NCBI GenBank assembly: GCA_013003285.1
Contig: JABDJY010000111.1
Location: forward strand, 1-6,605
DNA from: Alphaproteobacteria bacterium
GTDB lineage: Bacteria > Pseudomonadota > Alphaproteobacteria > UBA6615
Length of the DNA stretch: 6,605 nucleotides
Direction: 5' to 3'
The notes beneath the pieces are model-generated. The model saw only the letters and a program-made list of their open reading frames with translations, had not been told where the DNA came from and searched no databases. The position numbers were made by a program, and so were the translations under genes. Every line of letters starts with the position of its first letter. Position 1 is the stretch's first letter. Of this stretch, positions 1 through 5,784 are shown in pieces.

Positions 1-51
1 TCCCACAACTGTCACCGAAAATGGATAGCATGCGAAATATGGCAATTCTTA

Positions 52-81
52 AATGTCCGCTTTTGGCTAGAAGCGGACATT
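52..81. repeat. Perfect palindrome, 11-bp arms with 8-nt loop
   Basis: The arms AATGTCCGCTT (52-62) and AAGCGGACATT (71-81) are exact reverse complements around the loop TTGGCTAG. The hairpin lies downstream of the minus-strand transposase stop, outside the candidate IS end near 120. It could act as a terminator, although only a short AT-rich stretch flanks it. It could also be a dispersed intergenic palindrome. I recall similar TGTCCGC...GCGGACA palindromes between genes in other proteobacteria, but this is memory, not a search. The palindrome itself is certain; its role is not. Confidence 0.6.
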
Positions 82-119
82 AAATTAACGCCCAGATCGA
101 TGTCCGTCATCAGAATGAA

Positions 120-141
120 TGGGACAGCTGAGCCTGTTTTG
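120..141 (+). repeat. Candidate left terminal inverted repeat of the IS
   Basis: This segment contains ACAGCTG, GC and GTTTTG in the same order and nearly the same spacing as the reverse complement of 1393-1417. It lies 31 bp beyond the transposase stop codon, a normal distance for an IS end. The match is imperfect and no target duplication supports it. Confidence 0.35.
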
Positions 142-172
142 TAACGGAGGCTCCAGCTCACCCTGGTTGATG

Positions 173-1183
173 TTAAGCCGCTTGGCGCTGATGGTCCAAA
201 CGGCGTTTTGCGAATGTATGTTTCTTGATCTTCTCCCTCCTTTTTATGATGGCGGTGTCGCGTCTGAAGTAGACGTCGGCCGGCGTCAGGTTGCCGAGGC
301 TTTCATGGTATCGGCGGTGGTTGTAGTGATCGACGAAGGCGTCGATCTGATCTTCCAGATCGCCCGGCAGGTAATAGTTTTCCAGCAGGATGCGGTTCTT
401 CAGGGTCTGATGCCAGCGCTCGATCTTGCCCTGGGTCTGGGGATGGTACGGTGCGCCGCGGACATGAGCCATGCCCTGGTCCCTGAGCCAATCGGCCAGG
501 TCGCCGGCTATGTAGGACGCACCGTTGTCGCTGAGCAGCCGGGGTTTGTGTGCGACCTCGGCTCCGTCGCAGCCCGAGGTCTGCAGCGCCAGCTTCAATG
601 TCTCGGTCACGTCATCGGTACGCATGGTGGTGCAGAGCTTCCAGGCGATGACGTAGCGGGAGTAATCGTCGAGGATGGTCGACAGATAGAACCAGCCCCA
701 GCCGATGACCTTGAGGTAGGTGAAGTCGGTCTGCCACAGCTGGTTCGGTGCCGTGGTCTTGTCGCGGAAGGCATCCGACGCCTTGATGACGACGAAGGCC
801 GGAGAGGTGATCAGGTCGTGGGCTTTGAGCAGCCGGTAGACCGACGCTTCCGAGACGAAGTAGCCCTTGGTGTCGGTGAAGGTCACGGCTAGCTCCCGGG
901 GGCTGAGTTCCGGCCATTCCAGGGCTAGCTCCACGATCTGGCGGCGGACATCGTCGGGGATGCGGTTCCACACCCGGCCGGGGCCGCTGGTGCGGTCTTC
1001 AAGGCCGGCCTCACCAAAGGCCTGATAGCGGTCGTACCACCGGTAGAACGTGGTGCTCGGGATGCCCAGCTTATCCAGCGTCCGCCGGACAGGTAGATGG
1101 GAGCGTTCGACCAGCCGGATGATCTCCAGCTTCTCGGATGCGCGATAACCGGGGCATTCAACGTGAAATACGGCGATTGGCAC
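173..1183 (-). CDS. IS3-like DDE transposase (rve integrase core)
   Basis: This 336-residue protein is a transposase that would cut and join IS ends by two-metal-ion chemistry. Residues about 16-52 form a helix-turn-helix region (ASEKLEIIRLVE, then TTFYRWYDRY). The catalytic core runs from about 145 to 305. The triad is D153 in QTDFTYL, D219 in LSDNG and E255 in GKIERWH. D219 and E255 are separated by exactly 35 residues, giving the DD(35)E signature of IS3 OrfB and retroviral integrases. The conserved YHPQTQGKIER and YNHRRYHESL segments are intact. The start is GTG at 1181-1183. The frame stays open upstream to about 1306, with no ATG, so an N-terminal extension by frameshift from an upstream orfA is possible, though no clear orfA is seen. 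No internal stop or frameshift is present, so the gene looks intact. IS481 is the alternative family; the sequence resembles IS3-type OrfB more closely from memory. Confidence 0.92.
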   Translation of the reverse strand: MPIAVFHVECPGYRASEKLEIIRLVERSHLPVRRTLDKLGIPSTTFYRWYDRYQAFGEAGLEDRTSGPGRVWNRIPDDVRRQIVELALEWPELSPRELAVTFTDTKGYFVSEASVYRLLKAHDLITSPAFVVIKASDAFRDKTTAPNQLWQTDFTYLKVIGWGWFYLSTILDDYSRYVIAWKLCTTMRTDDVTETLKLALQTSGCDGAEVAHKPRLLSDNGASYIAGDLADWLRDQGMAHVRGAPYHPQTQGKIERWHQTLKNRILLENYYLPGDLEDQIDAFVDHYNHRRYHESLGNLTPADVYFRRDTAIIKRREKIKKHTFAKRRLDHQRQAA

Positions 1184-1392
1184 CGGCTGATGCGCCGAAT
1201 TAGGCCCGTTATTGCGAAGCGTGCTAATCGTGTGCGGTATGACACCTGCTGGACCTGTATGGACCCGACAAGAGCGTTGGTGCTGGCGGGTAGTTCGACT
1301 AGATTTTCATCGCTCGCGGACCTGTGGTGGGCTCCTGGTCGCCAGGTGAATCATGCGCCATATCGGTCCTGCAGGCAGGTAGTCTTGACGGT

Positions 1393-1417
1393 CAAAACTT
1401 AGCGCAGCTGTTACCCA
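1393..1417 (-). repeat. Candidate right terminal inverted repeat of the IS
   Basis: Read on the minus strand, this segment begins TGGGTAACAGCTG and later contains GTTTTG, resembling the left repeat at 120-141 with about two small gaps. It sits about 210 bp upstream of the transposase start, longer than the usual short IS leader, which weakens the assignment. Confidence 0.3.
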
Positions 1418-1435
1418 GGTTGTTACCCACAACAG

Positions 1436-1467
1436 AAAAAGGCTTAGCCGATTTCAGCTAAGCCTTT
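1436..1467 (-). terminator. Rho-independent terminator of tRNA-Arg
   Basis: The arms at 1438-1448 (AAAGGCTTAGC on the + strand) and 1457-1467 (GCTAAGCCTTT) are perfectly complementary around an 8-nt loop. Read on the minus strand, the GC-containing stem ends in a run of five T residues (1440 down to 1436). The hairpin begins 7 nt after the encoded CCA of the tRNA. This is a textbook intrinsic terminator for the tRNA transcript. Confidence 0.9.
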
Positions 1468-1474
1468 GGAATAA

Positions 1475-1551
1475 TGGCGCGCCCGGGAAGACTCGAACTC
1501 CCAACCTCCTGATTCGTAGTCAGACGCTCTATCCAATTGAGCTACGGGCGC
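1475..1551 (-). tRNA. tRNA-Arg (anticodon ACG)
   Basis: The minus strand reads as a full 77-nt tRNA. The acceptor stem GCGCCCG (1551-1545) pairs with CGGGCGC (1485-1479), followed by discriminator G and an encoded CCA (1477-1475). The D arm contains AATTGGATAG. The anticodon stem has one G-U pair and closes the loop CTACGAA, which puts ACG at 1517-1515. The T arm contains GTTCGAGTC. ACG decodes CGU and, after the usual wobble-adenosine deamination to inosine by TadA, CGC and CGA as well. The gene is followed at once by an intrinsic terminator, so it is transcribed alone or as the last gene of its unit. No clear -35/-10 pair was found upstream. Its 3' end faces the transposase region, the usual geometry when a tRNA gene serves as an integration site. 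Confidence 0.97.
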
Positions 1552-1852
1552 ATACTAAACACTGCGAACGGGCGATTGTCGCGAACAACACACAATCGGT
1601 TCGGCAGCGCGCGCGAAGTTAATCAAATGCCCCCGCGATAGCAAGCGCGCACGCCGCTCTTTGCGCGGCGAGGCGTCACAGGGTGGCCGAAAAACAACGA
1701 ATCGCCGAAAATGCCCGGTAAAGCATCTTGCCCGGTGTCTTGCACATGGTTAACATCGCGCGCAAACATCTGGGGTTGCTTGTAAATTCGCGTGAACGCC
1801 TATCGTGAGCGCGAGGGGAAGCAAGTTCCGTTACTGAGGGGCGAGAGAGTTG
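1552..1852. other. Non-coding region between tRNA-Arg and lipoprotein gene
   Basis: No convincing gene was found here on either strand. The region must hold the tRNA promoter (minus) and the lipoprotein promoter (plus). It contains an inverted repeat with arms CGATTGT (1573-1579) and ACAATCG (1592-1598) just upstream of the tRNA. It also has a short GC hairpin, CGCCGC...GCGGCG, near 1650-1672. Near 1700-1745 the motif TGCCCGGT occurs twice, with nearby repeated CTTGC. These are sequence observations; none has an assigned role. Confidence 0.6.
1776..1806 (+). promoter_or_regulatory. Weak candidate promoter for the lipoprotein gene
   Basis: TTGCTT (1776-1781) and TATCGT (1801-1806) are separated by 19 bp; an alternative -35, CTTGTA at 1779-1784, gives a 16-bp spacer. 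Both fits are poor to moderate. The position, about 45 bp before the ATG, is reasonable, but this is only a candidate. Confidence 0.25.
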
Positions 1853-3010
1853 ATGACTGGCAAGCGAAAGTGGGCCACCATCGCTGGTGCGGTAGTATTG
1901 CTAGCCGGTTGTGATTTTGTAGACGATTCGTTGATTCCGACCCTGACCGGTGAAGACCCTGCCAGCAAATCGGCGCCGACGCAGGTCGCCATACCGGCCA
2001 GCGCCGCCGAAGCCAACACGCAACCCACCGTCTCCGGCGGTCTTCCCTTGGGCGATAACCGCTTCGAACCGCCGGGTGTGACGCCGGGCGAAGCCACCGG
2101 CACGGCGATTGGCCGCCGGGTCGAACGTCTGCGCAACGATCTCATCGAGATGCAGCAGAGCGTGAGAGTCGATAATCTGGATTTACAGACCCTGCGTCAG
2201 GGCTCGATCAGCAACGCCAACCAGTATCAGCAATTGGTGGCCGGCATTCAGGCCAAGCTGCAGGTCGGCACCACGCCGGGCAATCCCAATCTGGTACGCG
2301 CCTGGAACGGCGCCCAGGCGACCCTGGATCAGATCTCCAGCAATATCGGCCAAATGAACAATCTGGCGAACAAGGTCGCCAATGACAGCTCGCTGGCCTC
2401 GTTCATTCTGGAATCGGTGCAAGCCACCTTCGGACTAACCGGCGCCGTCGATGCCGACCACGCCCAGCTCACCGTGCTGGAGGACGATACCAACCGCACC
2501 GTGGTGCTGATCGACCGTCTGCTCAACGAGCTCAACGAAGATATTTCCCGCCAGACCAATTATGTCGGGCGCGAACGAGCCAATCTGACGGTGCTCAGCC
2601 TGGCCGTGAAGAACGGCGAATTGTTCGGCACCAGCTTGGCCAACCGGGCCTTTTCATCGGCCGGCGGCGTGGCCAGCCAGCCGGCGCCGCGGGTCGGCAA
2701 TCTGGCGAACCGGCGCCCCTTGGTGGTGATCCGCTTCGACCGCGACGACGTGCCCTACGAGGAACCGCTCTTCACCGCTGTCAGCGAAGCGCTTAACCGA
2801 CGTCCGTCGGCAGCGTTCGACCTGGTCTCCGTGGTGCCCCAGCAGGGAACGCCGGCGCAGGTGGCGCTCAACGCCAACAACGCGCGGCGCAATGCCGAGC
2901 GGGTCTTGCGCAACCTCACGGCCATGGGCCTGCCGAGCGACCGGATTTCGCTCAGCGCGACTTCCAGCAACGAGACATCGTCCAGCGAAGTCCACGTCTA
3001 CGTCCGCTAA
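1853..3010 (+). CDS. Putative lipoprotein with divergent OmpA-like C-terminus
   Basis: This 385-residue protein has a short basic N-terminus (MTGKRKW), a hydrophobic stretch and the lipobox LAGC with Cys20. It is therefore predicted to be lipidated and cut by signal peptidase II. The +2 residue is Asp, which in E. coli holds lipoproteins in the inner membrane; whether that rule applies here is uncertain. Residues about 25-85 are Pro/Ala/Thr-rich and probably a linker. Residues about 87-250 are Gln/Asn/Leu-rich and look helical, perhaps coiled coil. Residues about 287-385 have a strand-helix-strand pattern, with NARRNAERVLRNLTAMGLPS resembling the OmpA-family helix NxxLSxxRAxxVxxxLxxxG. The peptidoglycan-binding Asp of OmpA is not apparent (VPQQGTPAQ occupies the position), so cell-wall binding is doubtful. 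ATG at 1853 is preferred over the overlapping TTG at 1850; purine-rich GAGGGGCGAGAG lies just upstream. The gene appears to be monocistronic. No specific function is recognised. Confidence 0.8.
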   Translation: MTGKRKWATIAGAVVLLAGCDFVDDSLIPTLTGEDPASKSAPTQVAIPASAAEANTQPTVSGGLPLGDNRFEPPGVTPGEATGTAIGRRVERLRNDLIEMQQSVRVDNLDLQTLRQGSISNANQYQQLVAGIQAKLQVGTTPGNPNLVRAWNGAQATLDQISSNIGQMNNLANKVANDSSLASFILESVQATFGLTGAVDADHAQLTVLEDDTNRTVVLIDRLLNELNEDISRQTNYVGRERANLTVLSLAVKNGELFGTSLANRAFSSAGGVASQPAPRVGNLANRRPLVVIRFDRDDVPYEEPLFTAVSEALNRRPSAAFDLVSVVPQQGTPAQVALNANNARRNAERVLRNLTAMGLPSDRISLSATSSNETSSSEVHVYVR

Positions 3011-3030
3011 GACCTAGCGCCAACTCGATG

Positions 3031-3046
3031 TAATCACCGTTGATTA
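3031..3046. repeat. Small hairpin after the lipoprotein gene
   Basis: TAATCA (3031-3036) and TGATTA (3041-3046) are exact complements around CCGT. It is 20 bp after the stop codon and directly precedes a GC-rich hairpin. It may help stabilise or end the lipoprotein mRNA, but it is AT-rich and weak alone. Confidence 0.45.
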
Positions 3047-3142
3047 TGCGCCGCTTACGCGGCGCGACCCCCCACCCCATCCCTCCCCCTCAAGGGGGGC
3101 TGTGGGCCGAACCGTCGTGCAAAAACACGACGCAAGTCGGCC
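3041..3142 (+). repeat. Structured intergenic repeat, copy 1
   Basis: This unit starts with TGATT, then a hairpin GCGCCGC-TTAC-GCGGCGC (3048-3065), a C-rich tract ending CCCCCTC, a G run (3094-3099), and a two-part stem-loop. The outer stem GGCCGA (3105-3110) pairs with TCGGCC (3137-3142). The inner stem CGTCGTG (3113-3119) pairs with CACGACG (3126-3132). It has an inverted partner at 3161-3263 with the same order of parts but different stem sequences. It lies in the 3' region of the lipoprotein transcript, in sense orientation. A T-rich stretch (3148-3158) follows, so the last stem could contribute to termination. Confidence 0.7.
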
Positions 3143-3160
3143 TACAGATTCTTTTTCTTC

Positions 3161-3263
3161 GGTTGGCTTACGCCACGCCACTGGCGTGACGGTCCAACCT
3201 CAGCCCCCCAGCGAGGGGGAGGGTTAGGGAGGGGGGGGATGCCGGGCAACTGCCCGGCAATCA
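3161..3263 (-). repeat. Structured intergenic repeat, copy 2 (inverted)
   Basis: Read on the minus strand, this unit repeats the layout of copy 1. It has TGATT, a hairpin GCCGGGC-AGTT-GCCCGGC (3258-3241), a C-rich tract with CCCTCCCCCTC, a G run, and a two-part stem-loop. The outer stem is GGTTGG/CCAACC (3199-3194 with 3166-3161). The inner stem is CGTCACGCC/GGCGTGGCG with one G-T wobble. Stems differ from copy 1 yet still pair, and the internal loop keeps AC on one side and AAG on the other. It follows the Lon-like gene by 11 bp, in the sense of that gene's transcript. It could act in mRNA 3'-end formation or be a small mobile palindromic element. Confidence 0.7.
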
Positions 3264-3274
3264 CAGATACGAGG

Positions 3275-5668
3275 CTAACGTGAGTCGCCCTCATCGGGCC
3301 GGTCCGAACGGTCTTCGAGGATGCGGTCAAACTCGACCAGCCGGGCGGCGATCCGCCCGAAAATCGAGTCCGGCGGATAGTCGCCATTGGCGTCGGCGAC
3401 CCCGGCGGTCTCGCCGGTGAATAGCTCCAGGCCCTCAGCAACAGTTTTCACCGACCAGATATGGAAACGGCCGGCCGCCACATCTTCGGCAACATCGTCA
3501 TCGAGAACCAGGCTCGGCTCGTTCGACGCCGGGAAGACCACCCCCTGGGTGCCGGTCAGCCCGCCGGTATCGGCGCAAGTGCGGTAGAACCCCTCGGCTT
3601 TATGGGTCAGCCCGCCAATGGCCTGCACCTCGCCATGCTGGTTGACCGACCCGGTGACGGCTAAATCCTGACGCAGGGGGACGTCCGACAGGTCGGACAG
3701 GATGGCCAGCGCTTCGGCCAGCGAGGCGCTATCGCCCTCGACCCCGCCATAGCTCTGCTCGAAGGTGATCGAGGCGTTAAACGACATGGGCACGCGCTGA
3801 GCAAACAATCCGGCCAAAAAGCCTTGGATCACCATCGCACCCTTTTGTTGAATGGGCCCGCCGAGCAGAACCTCGCGCTCGATATTAGTGACACCGCGCC
3901 GGCCGATCGAGGTGCGGGCGGTCACCCGTGCCGGCGCACCAAATGCGTGATCGCCCATATCGCGCACGGTGAGCCCGTTCACCTGGCCGACCACCGAACC
4001 CTCCGTATCGATCATCACCGTGCCGCGGCGGATGCCTTCATGGATGCGGTCTTCGATGCGCGCATTGCGGTTGCGCCGATTATTGCACGCGGCGACGACG
4101 GCGGCCCGGGTAATCGGACTGCCCTTGCCGCCTTCAGTCAAATAAGTCGCCTCATTGAGCATATCCTCGATCAATTCGAAGCGCGCCGACAGTTTGGTTC
4201 GATCGAAGGCCAGCCGCGAGGCATATCCCAGCAGGTATTGCAGTGCATCGGGCTGGCAGATCGCGCCATCGTGACGCGCCGCGAAACCCTGGATCAGGGT
4301 GGCGTAACAGGAAACGCTCTGCGGCGTCGCCTCGAGATCGGGATCGATCTCGGCCTTCACCTTGAAATAGGCCTGAAACTCCGGATCGATCGAGAAGAAG
4401 GTGTAGTACCAGCTCGGCGCGCCGACGATGACCACCTTCACATCCAGCGCGATCGGCTGCGGTTTCGGCGCGCCGGCGATGGGAATACCGCCGGCCCGGT
4501 GCATTTCCTCCACCCGGATCTGGCCATCGCGCAGAGCGCCCTTCAACTGAACCCAGCTTTCGCCATTGGCGGCCAGGGCCTCGGCGCGCAGGACCAGAAT
4601 GCCGCCATTGGCCTGGTGCAGGGCGCCCGGGCTGATCAGGGCGAAATCGGTCTGCAGCATGCCGCCGATCTGGCGGTATTCGATGCGGCCGAACAGATTG
4701 GTGTAGGTGGGGTTGGATTCCAGCACCACCGGCGGATGGGCGGTATTGCTGTTATCGACAAACAGGTTCACCGCATAGCGGTCCTCCGGCCGCTCGACCG
4801 GCGTTCCCTCGCCCGCCGCCCCCTCGCCTTGTCCGCCCAGAAAGGCTGTGTAATGTTCCAAAACATCGACCCGGAACGCGACCGCCCAATGGCTGAGGCT
4901 AGGATAGTCGCCGAACCGAGCGAAGAATTCGTCGAGCAGACTATCGCTCGCGCCTTCGGCGACCTGGCGGTTGAAGGCGCGCATTTGTTCGGCGAACTGC
5001 GCCTGCTGGCGCGCCGCGCCGCGGTTAATCTCGGTCAGCCGTTCGCTGATCTGCTTGGCCGCCGCCTCGATCGCTTGGCGCTCATCGTCGGGCAGCTGGC
5101 TGATATCGCGCGGCTCGTTATCCTCACCGAGCGAGACCACCATCAGCCCCTGGGGCGATTGCACGATCGATAGGCCCTGCGCCAGCGCTTCCTTGCGCGC
5201 ACCTTCGATGGCGGCGTTCACTTCGCTGCGCATTTTCTCCGACTCTTCCTGCACGCGCTGCTGATATTCCTCGCGCGCGAAGGCTTGACGGAAGGCGTCG
5301 CGCAATTGCGGGATCAGCGCGCTCATGGCGTCGTGGAACGACCGGCCGACGCCGGCCGGCAGCAGCGCCGCGACGGGTTCGTTGGCGGCGCGGAAATTAT
5401 TCAGATAGACCCAGTCGTTGGGCTTTTTCTTGCCGGCCACCGCCTCGCGCAAATAGGACAGGGTGGTCGACATGCGCCCGCTGCGGTCCTCGCCGACGAC
5501 GAAGATATTGAACCCGGGGTCGCTGGCGATCAGGCCGAACTCCATGGCCTCGCGGGCGCGCGCATGGCTCGACAGCGAAAACACATCGACCTCGCTGCCG
5601 GTACTGGCATTCGAGATTTCGTGGACCGGCATGCGCGCCGCGGCGGCGTCTATTTTCTTGGCTGACAT
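3275..5668 (-). CDS. Lon-family protease with degenerate AAA+ domain (LonB/LonC/YcbZ-like)
   Basis: This 797-residue protein belongs to the Lon-like peptidases related to E. coli YcbZ, and lacks the classical LonA N-terminal substrate domain. The C-terminal domain (about 550-755) has the Ser-Lys dyad: S647 in GDSAS and K690 in GGLTHK. They are 43 residues apart, as S679 and K722 are in E. coli Lon. The AAA+-like region covers about 25-540. Its P-loop position reads GEDRSGRMS (59-67), with Arg instead of the canonical Lys. The Walker B-like strand is GGILVLRAEAL (355-365), without the usual Asp-Glu pair. A charged, helical insertion (about 125-235) is probably coiled coil. Related LonC proteins degrade unfolded proteins without ATP hydrolysis, so that mode is possible here. 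The start is firm: GGGAGG lies 5 nt upstream of ATG. The protein is expected to be cytosolic. It is divergent from gpt and has no operon partner in the window. The dyad is intact; ATP dependence and substrates are unknown. Confidence 0.93.
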   Translation of the reverse strand: MSAKKIDAAAARMPVHEISNASTGSEVDVFSLSSHARAREAMEFGLIASDPGFNIFVVGEDRSGRMSTTLSYLREAVAGKKKPNDWVYLNNFRAANEPVAALLPAGVGRSFHDAMSALIPQLRDAFRQAFAREEYQQRVQEESEKMRSEVNAAIEGARKEALAQGLSIVQSPQGLMVVSLGEDNEPRDISQLPDDERQAIEAAAKQISERLTEINRGAARQQAQFAEQMRAFNRQVAEGASDSLLDEFFARFGDYPSLSHWAVAFRVDVLEHYTAFLGGQGEGAAGEGTPVERPEDRYAVNLFVDNSNTAHPPVVLESNPTYTNLFGRIEYRQIGGMLQTDFALISPGALHQANGGILVLRAEALAANGESWVQLKGALRDGQIRVEEMHRAGGIPIAGAPKPQPIALDVKVVIVGAPSWYYTFFSIDPEFQAYFKVKAEIDPDLEATPQSVSCYATLIQGFAARHDGAICQPDALQYLLGYASRLAFDRTKLSARFELIEDMLNEATYLTEGGKGSPITRAAVVAACNNRRNRNARIEDRIHEGIRRGTVMIDTEGSVVGQVNGLTVRDMGDHAFGAPARVTARTSIGRRGVTNIEREVLLGGPIQQKGAMVIQGFLAGLFAQRVPMSFNASITFEQSYGGVEGDSASLAEALAILSDLSDVPLRQDLAVTGSVNQHGEVQAIGGLTHKAEGFYRTCADTGGLTGTQGVVFPASNEPSLVLDDDVAEDVAAGRFHIWSVKTVAEGLELFTGETAGVADANGDYPPDSIFGRIAARLVEFDRILEDRSDRPDEGDSR

Positions 5669-5673
5669 AAGTT

Positions 5674-5679
5674 CCTCCC
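5674..5679 (-). promoter_or_regulatory. Strong ribosome binding site of the Lon-like gene
   Basis: On the minus strand GGGAGG is followed by five nucleotides (AACTT) and the ATG at 5668. The strong match and spacing fix this start codon. Confidence 0.8.
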
Positions 5680-5688
5680 GGGATTCAC

Positions 5689-5694
5689 ATTATA
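5689..5694 (-). promoter_or_regulatory. Candidate -10 box (TATAAT) for the Lon-like gene
   Basis: A perfect TATAAT lies on the minus strand about 20 bp before the start codon. That would put the transcript start just ahead of the ribosome binding site, with a very short leader. No good -35 box is found at 16-18 bp (CATGGC is at 17 bp), so the promoter may need an activator or be fortuitous. Confidence 0.4.
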
Positions 5695-5709
5695 TTCTAG
5701 GCTGGCGGT

Positions 5710-5738
5710 TTGCCATGACCGATGCCACCCGGTTAAAT
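5710..5738 (+). promoter_or_regulatory. Sigma70-like promoter for gpt
   Basis: TTGCCA (5710-5715) matches five of six bases of the -35 consensus. After exactly 17 bp comes TTAAAT (5733-5738), matching four of six at -10. Transcription would start near 5745, giving a leader of about 40 nt. The -10 box lies mostly within the left arm of the inverted repeat at 5730-5760. Confidence 0.5.
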
Positions 5739-5760
5739 GGGCTTCCCTTCACTTTAACCG
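5730..5760. promoter_or_regulatory. Inverted repeat, possible operator over the gpt promoter
   Basis: CGGTTAAA (5730-5737) and TTTAACCG (5753-5760) are perfect 8-bp inverted copies separated by 15 bp. The arm centres are 23 bp apart, near two helical turns, which suits a dimeric regulator on one DNA face. One arm overlaps the predicted -10 box and the other lies just after the predicted transcript start, so binding would be expected to repress. A hairpin in the leader RNA is the alternative. The regulator is unknown. Confidence 0.45.
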
Positions 5761-5784
5761 CACGACAGAGGCGGGGGTATTCAC

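Larger units (their letters stand above)
120..1417 (-). mobile_element. Candidate IS3-like insertion sequence, about 1.3 kb
   Basis: A complete DDE transposase gene fills most of this interval. Imperfect inverted repeats flank it: TGGGACAGCTGAGCCTGTTTTG at the left is partly matched by the reverse complement of 1393-1417, which contains TGGGTAACAGCTG and GTTTTG. The resulting length suits an IS3-family element. Against this, the repeats need small gaps, the core CAGCTG is itself palindromic, and no target-site duplication is visible just outside. There is also no clear orfA in the roughly 210 bp between the transposase start and the right repeat. The transposase is certain; the element ends are tentative. 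Confidence 0.4.

Noticed and set aside
119..892. + strand open frame of 257 codons across the transposase
   Set aside because: It is a shadow of the transposase on the opposite strand, with no domain and no good ribosome binding site.
1302..1361. Short minus-strand frame starting MAHDSPGDQEP, upstream of the transposase
   Set aside because: About 20 codons only, with no clear ribosome binding site; I could not link it to a known orfA or leader peptide.
1400..1551. Open frames reading through the tRNA and terminator region
   Set aside because: These are typical artefacts of translating tRNA genes; the tRNA structure explains the sequence fully.
1750..1756. GTTAAC resembling a CtrA half-site
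   Set aside because: The second half at the required spacing (TTAA-N7-TTAA) is absent. The TTAA pairs near gpt are 17 bp apart, which also does not fit.
3068..3238. C-rich and G-rich tracts as a CRISPR array or tandem repeat
   Set aside because: There are only two copies, in inverted orientation and of different sequence, with no spacers or cas genes.
3824..5173. Long + strand open frame (449 codons) opposite the Lon-like gene
   Set aside because: It is antisense to a well-supported protease gene, has Arg/Asp/His-rich low-complexity content without recognisable domains, and is expected from high GC at third codon positions.
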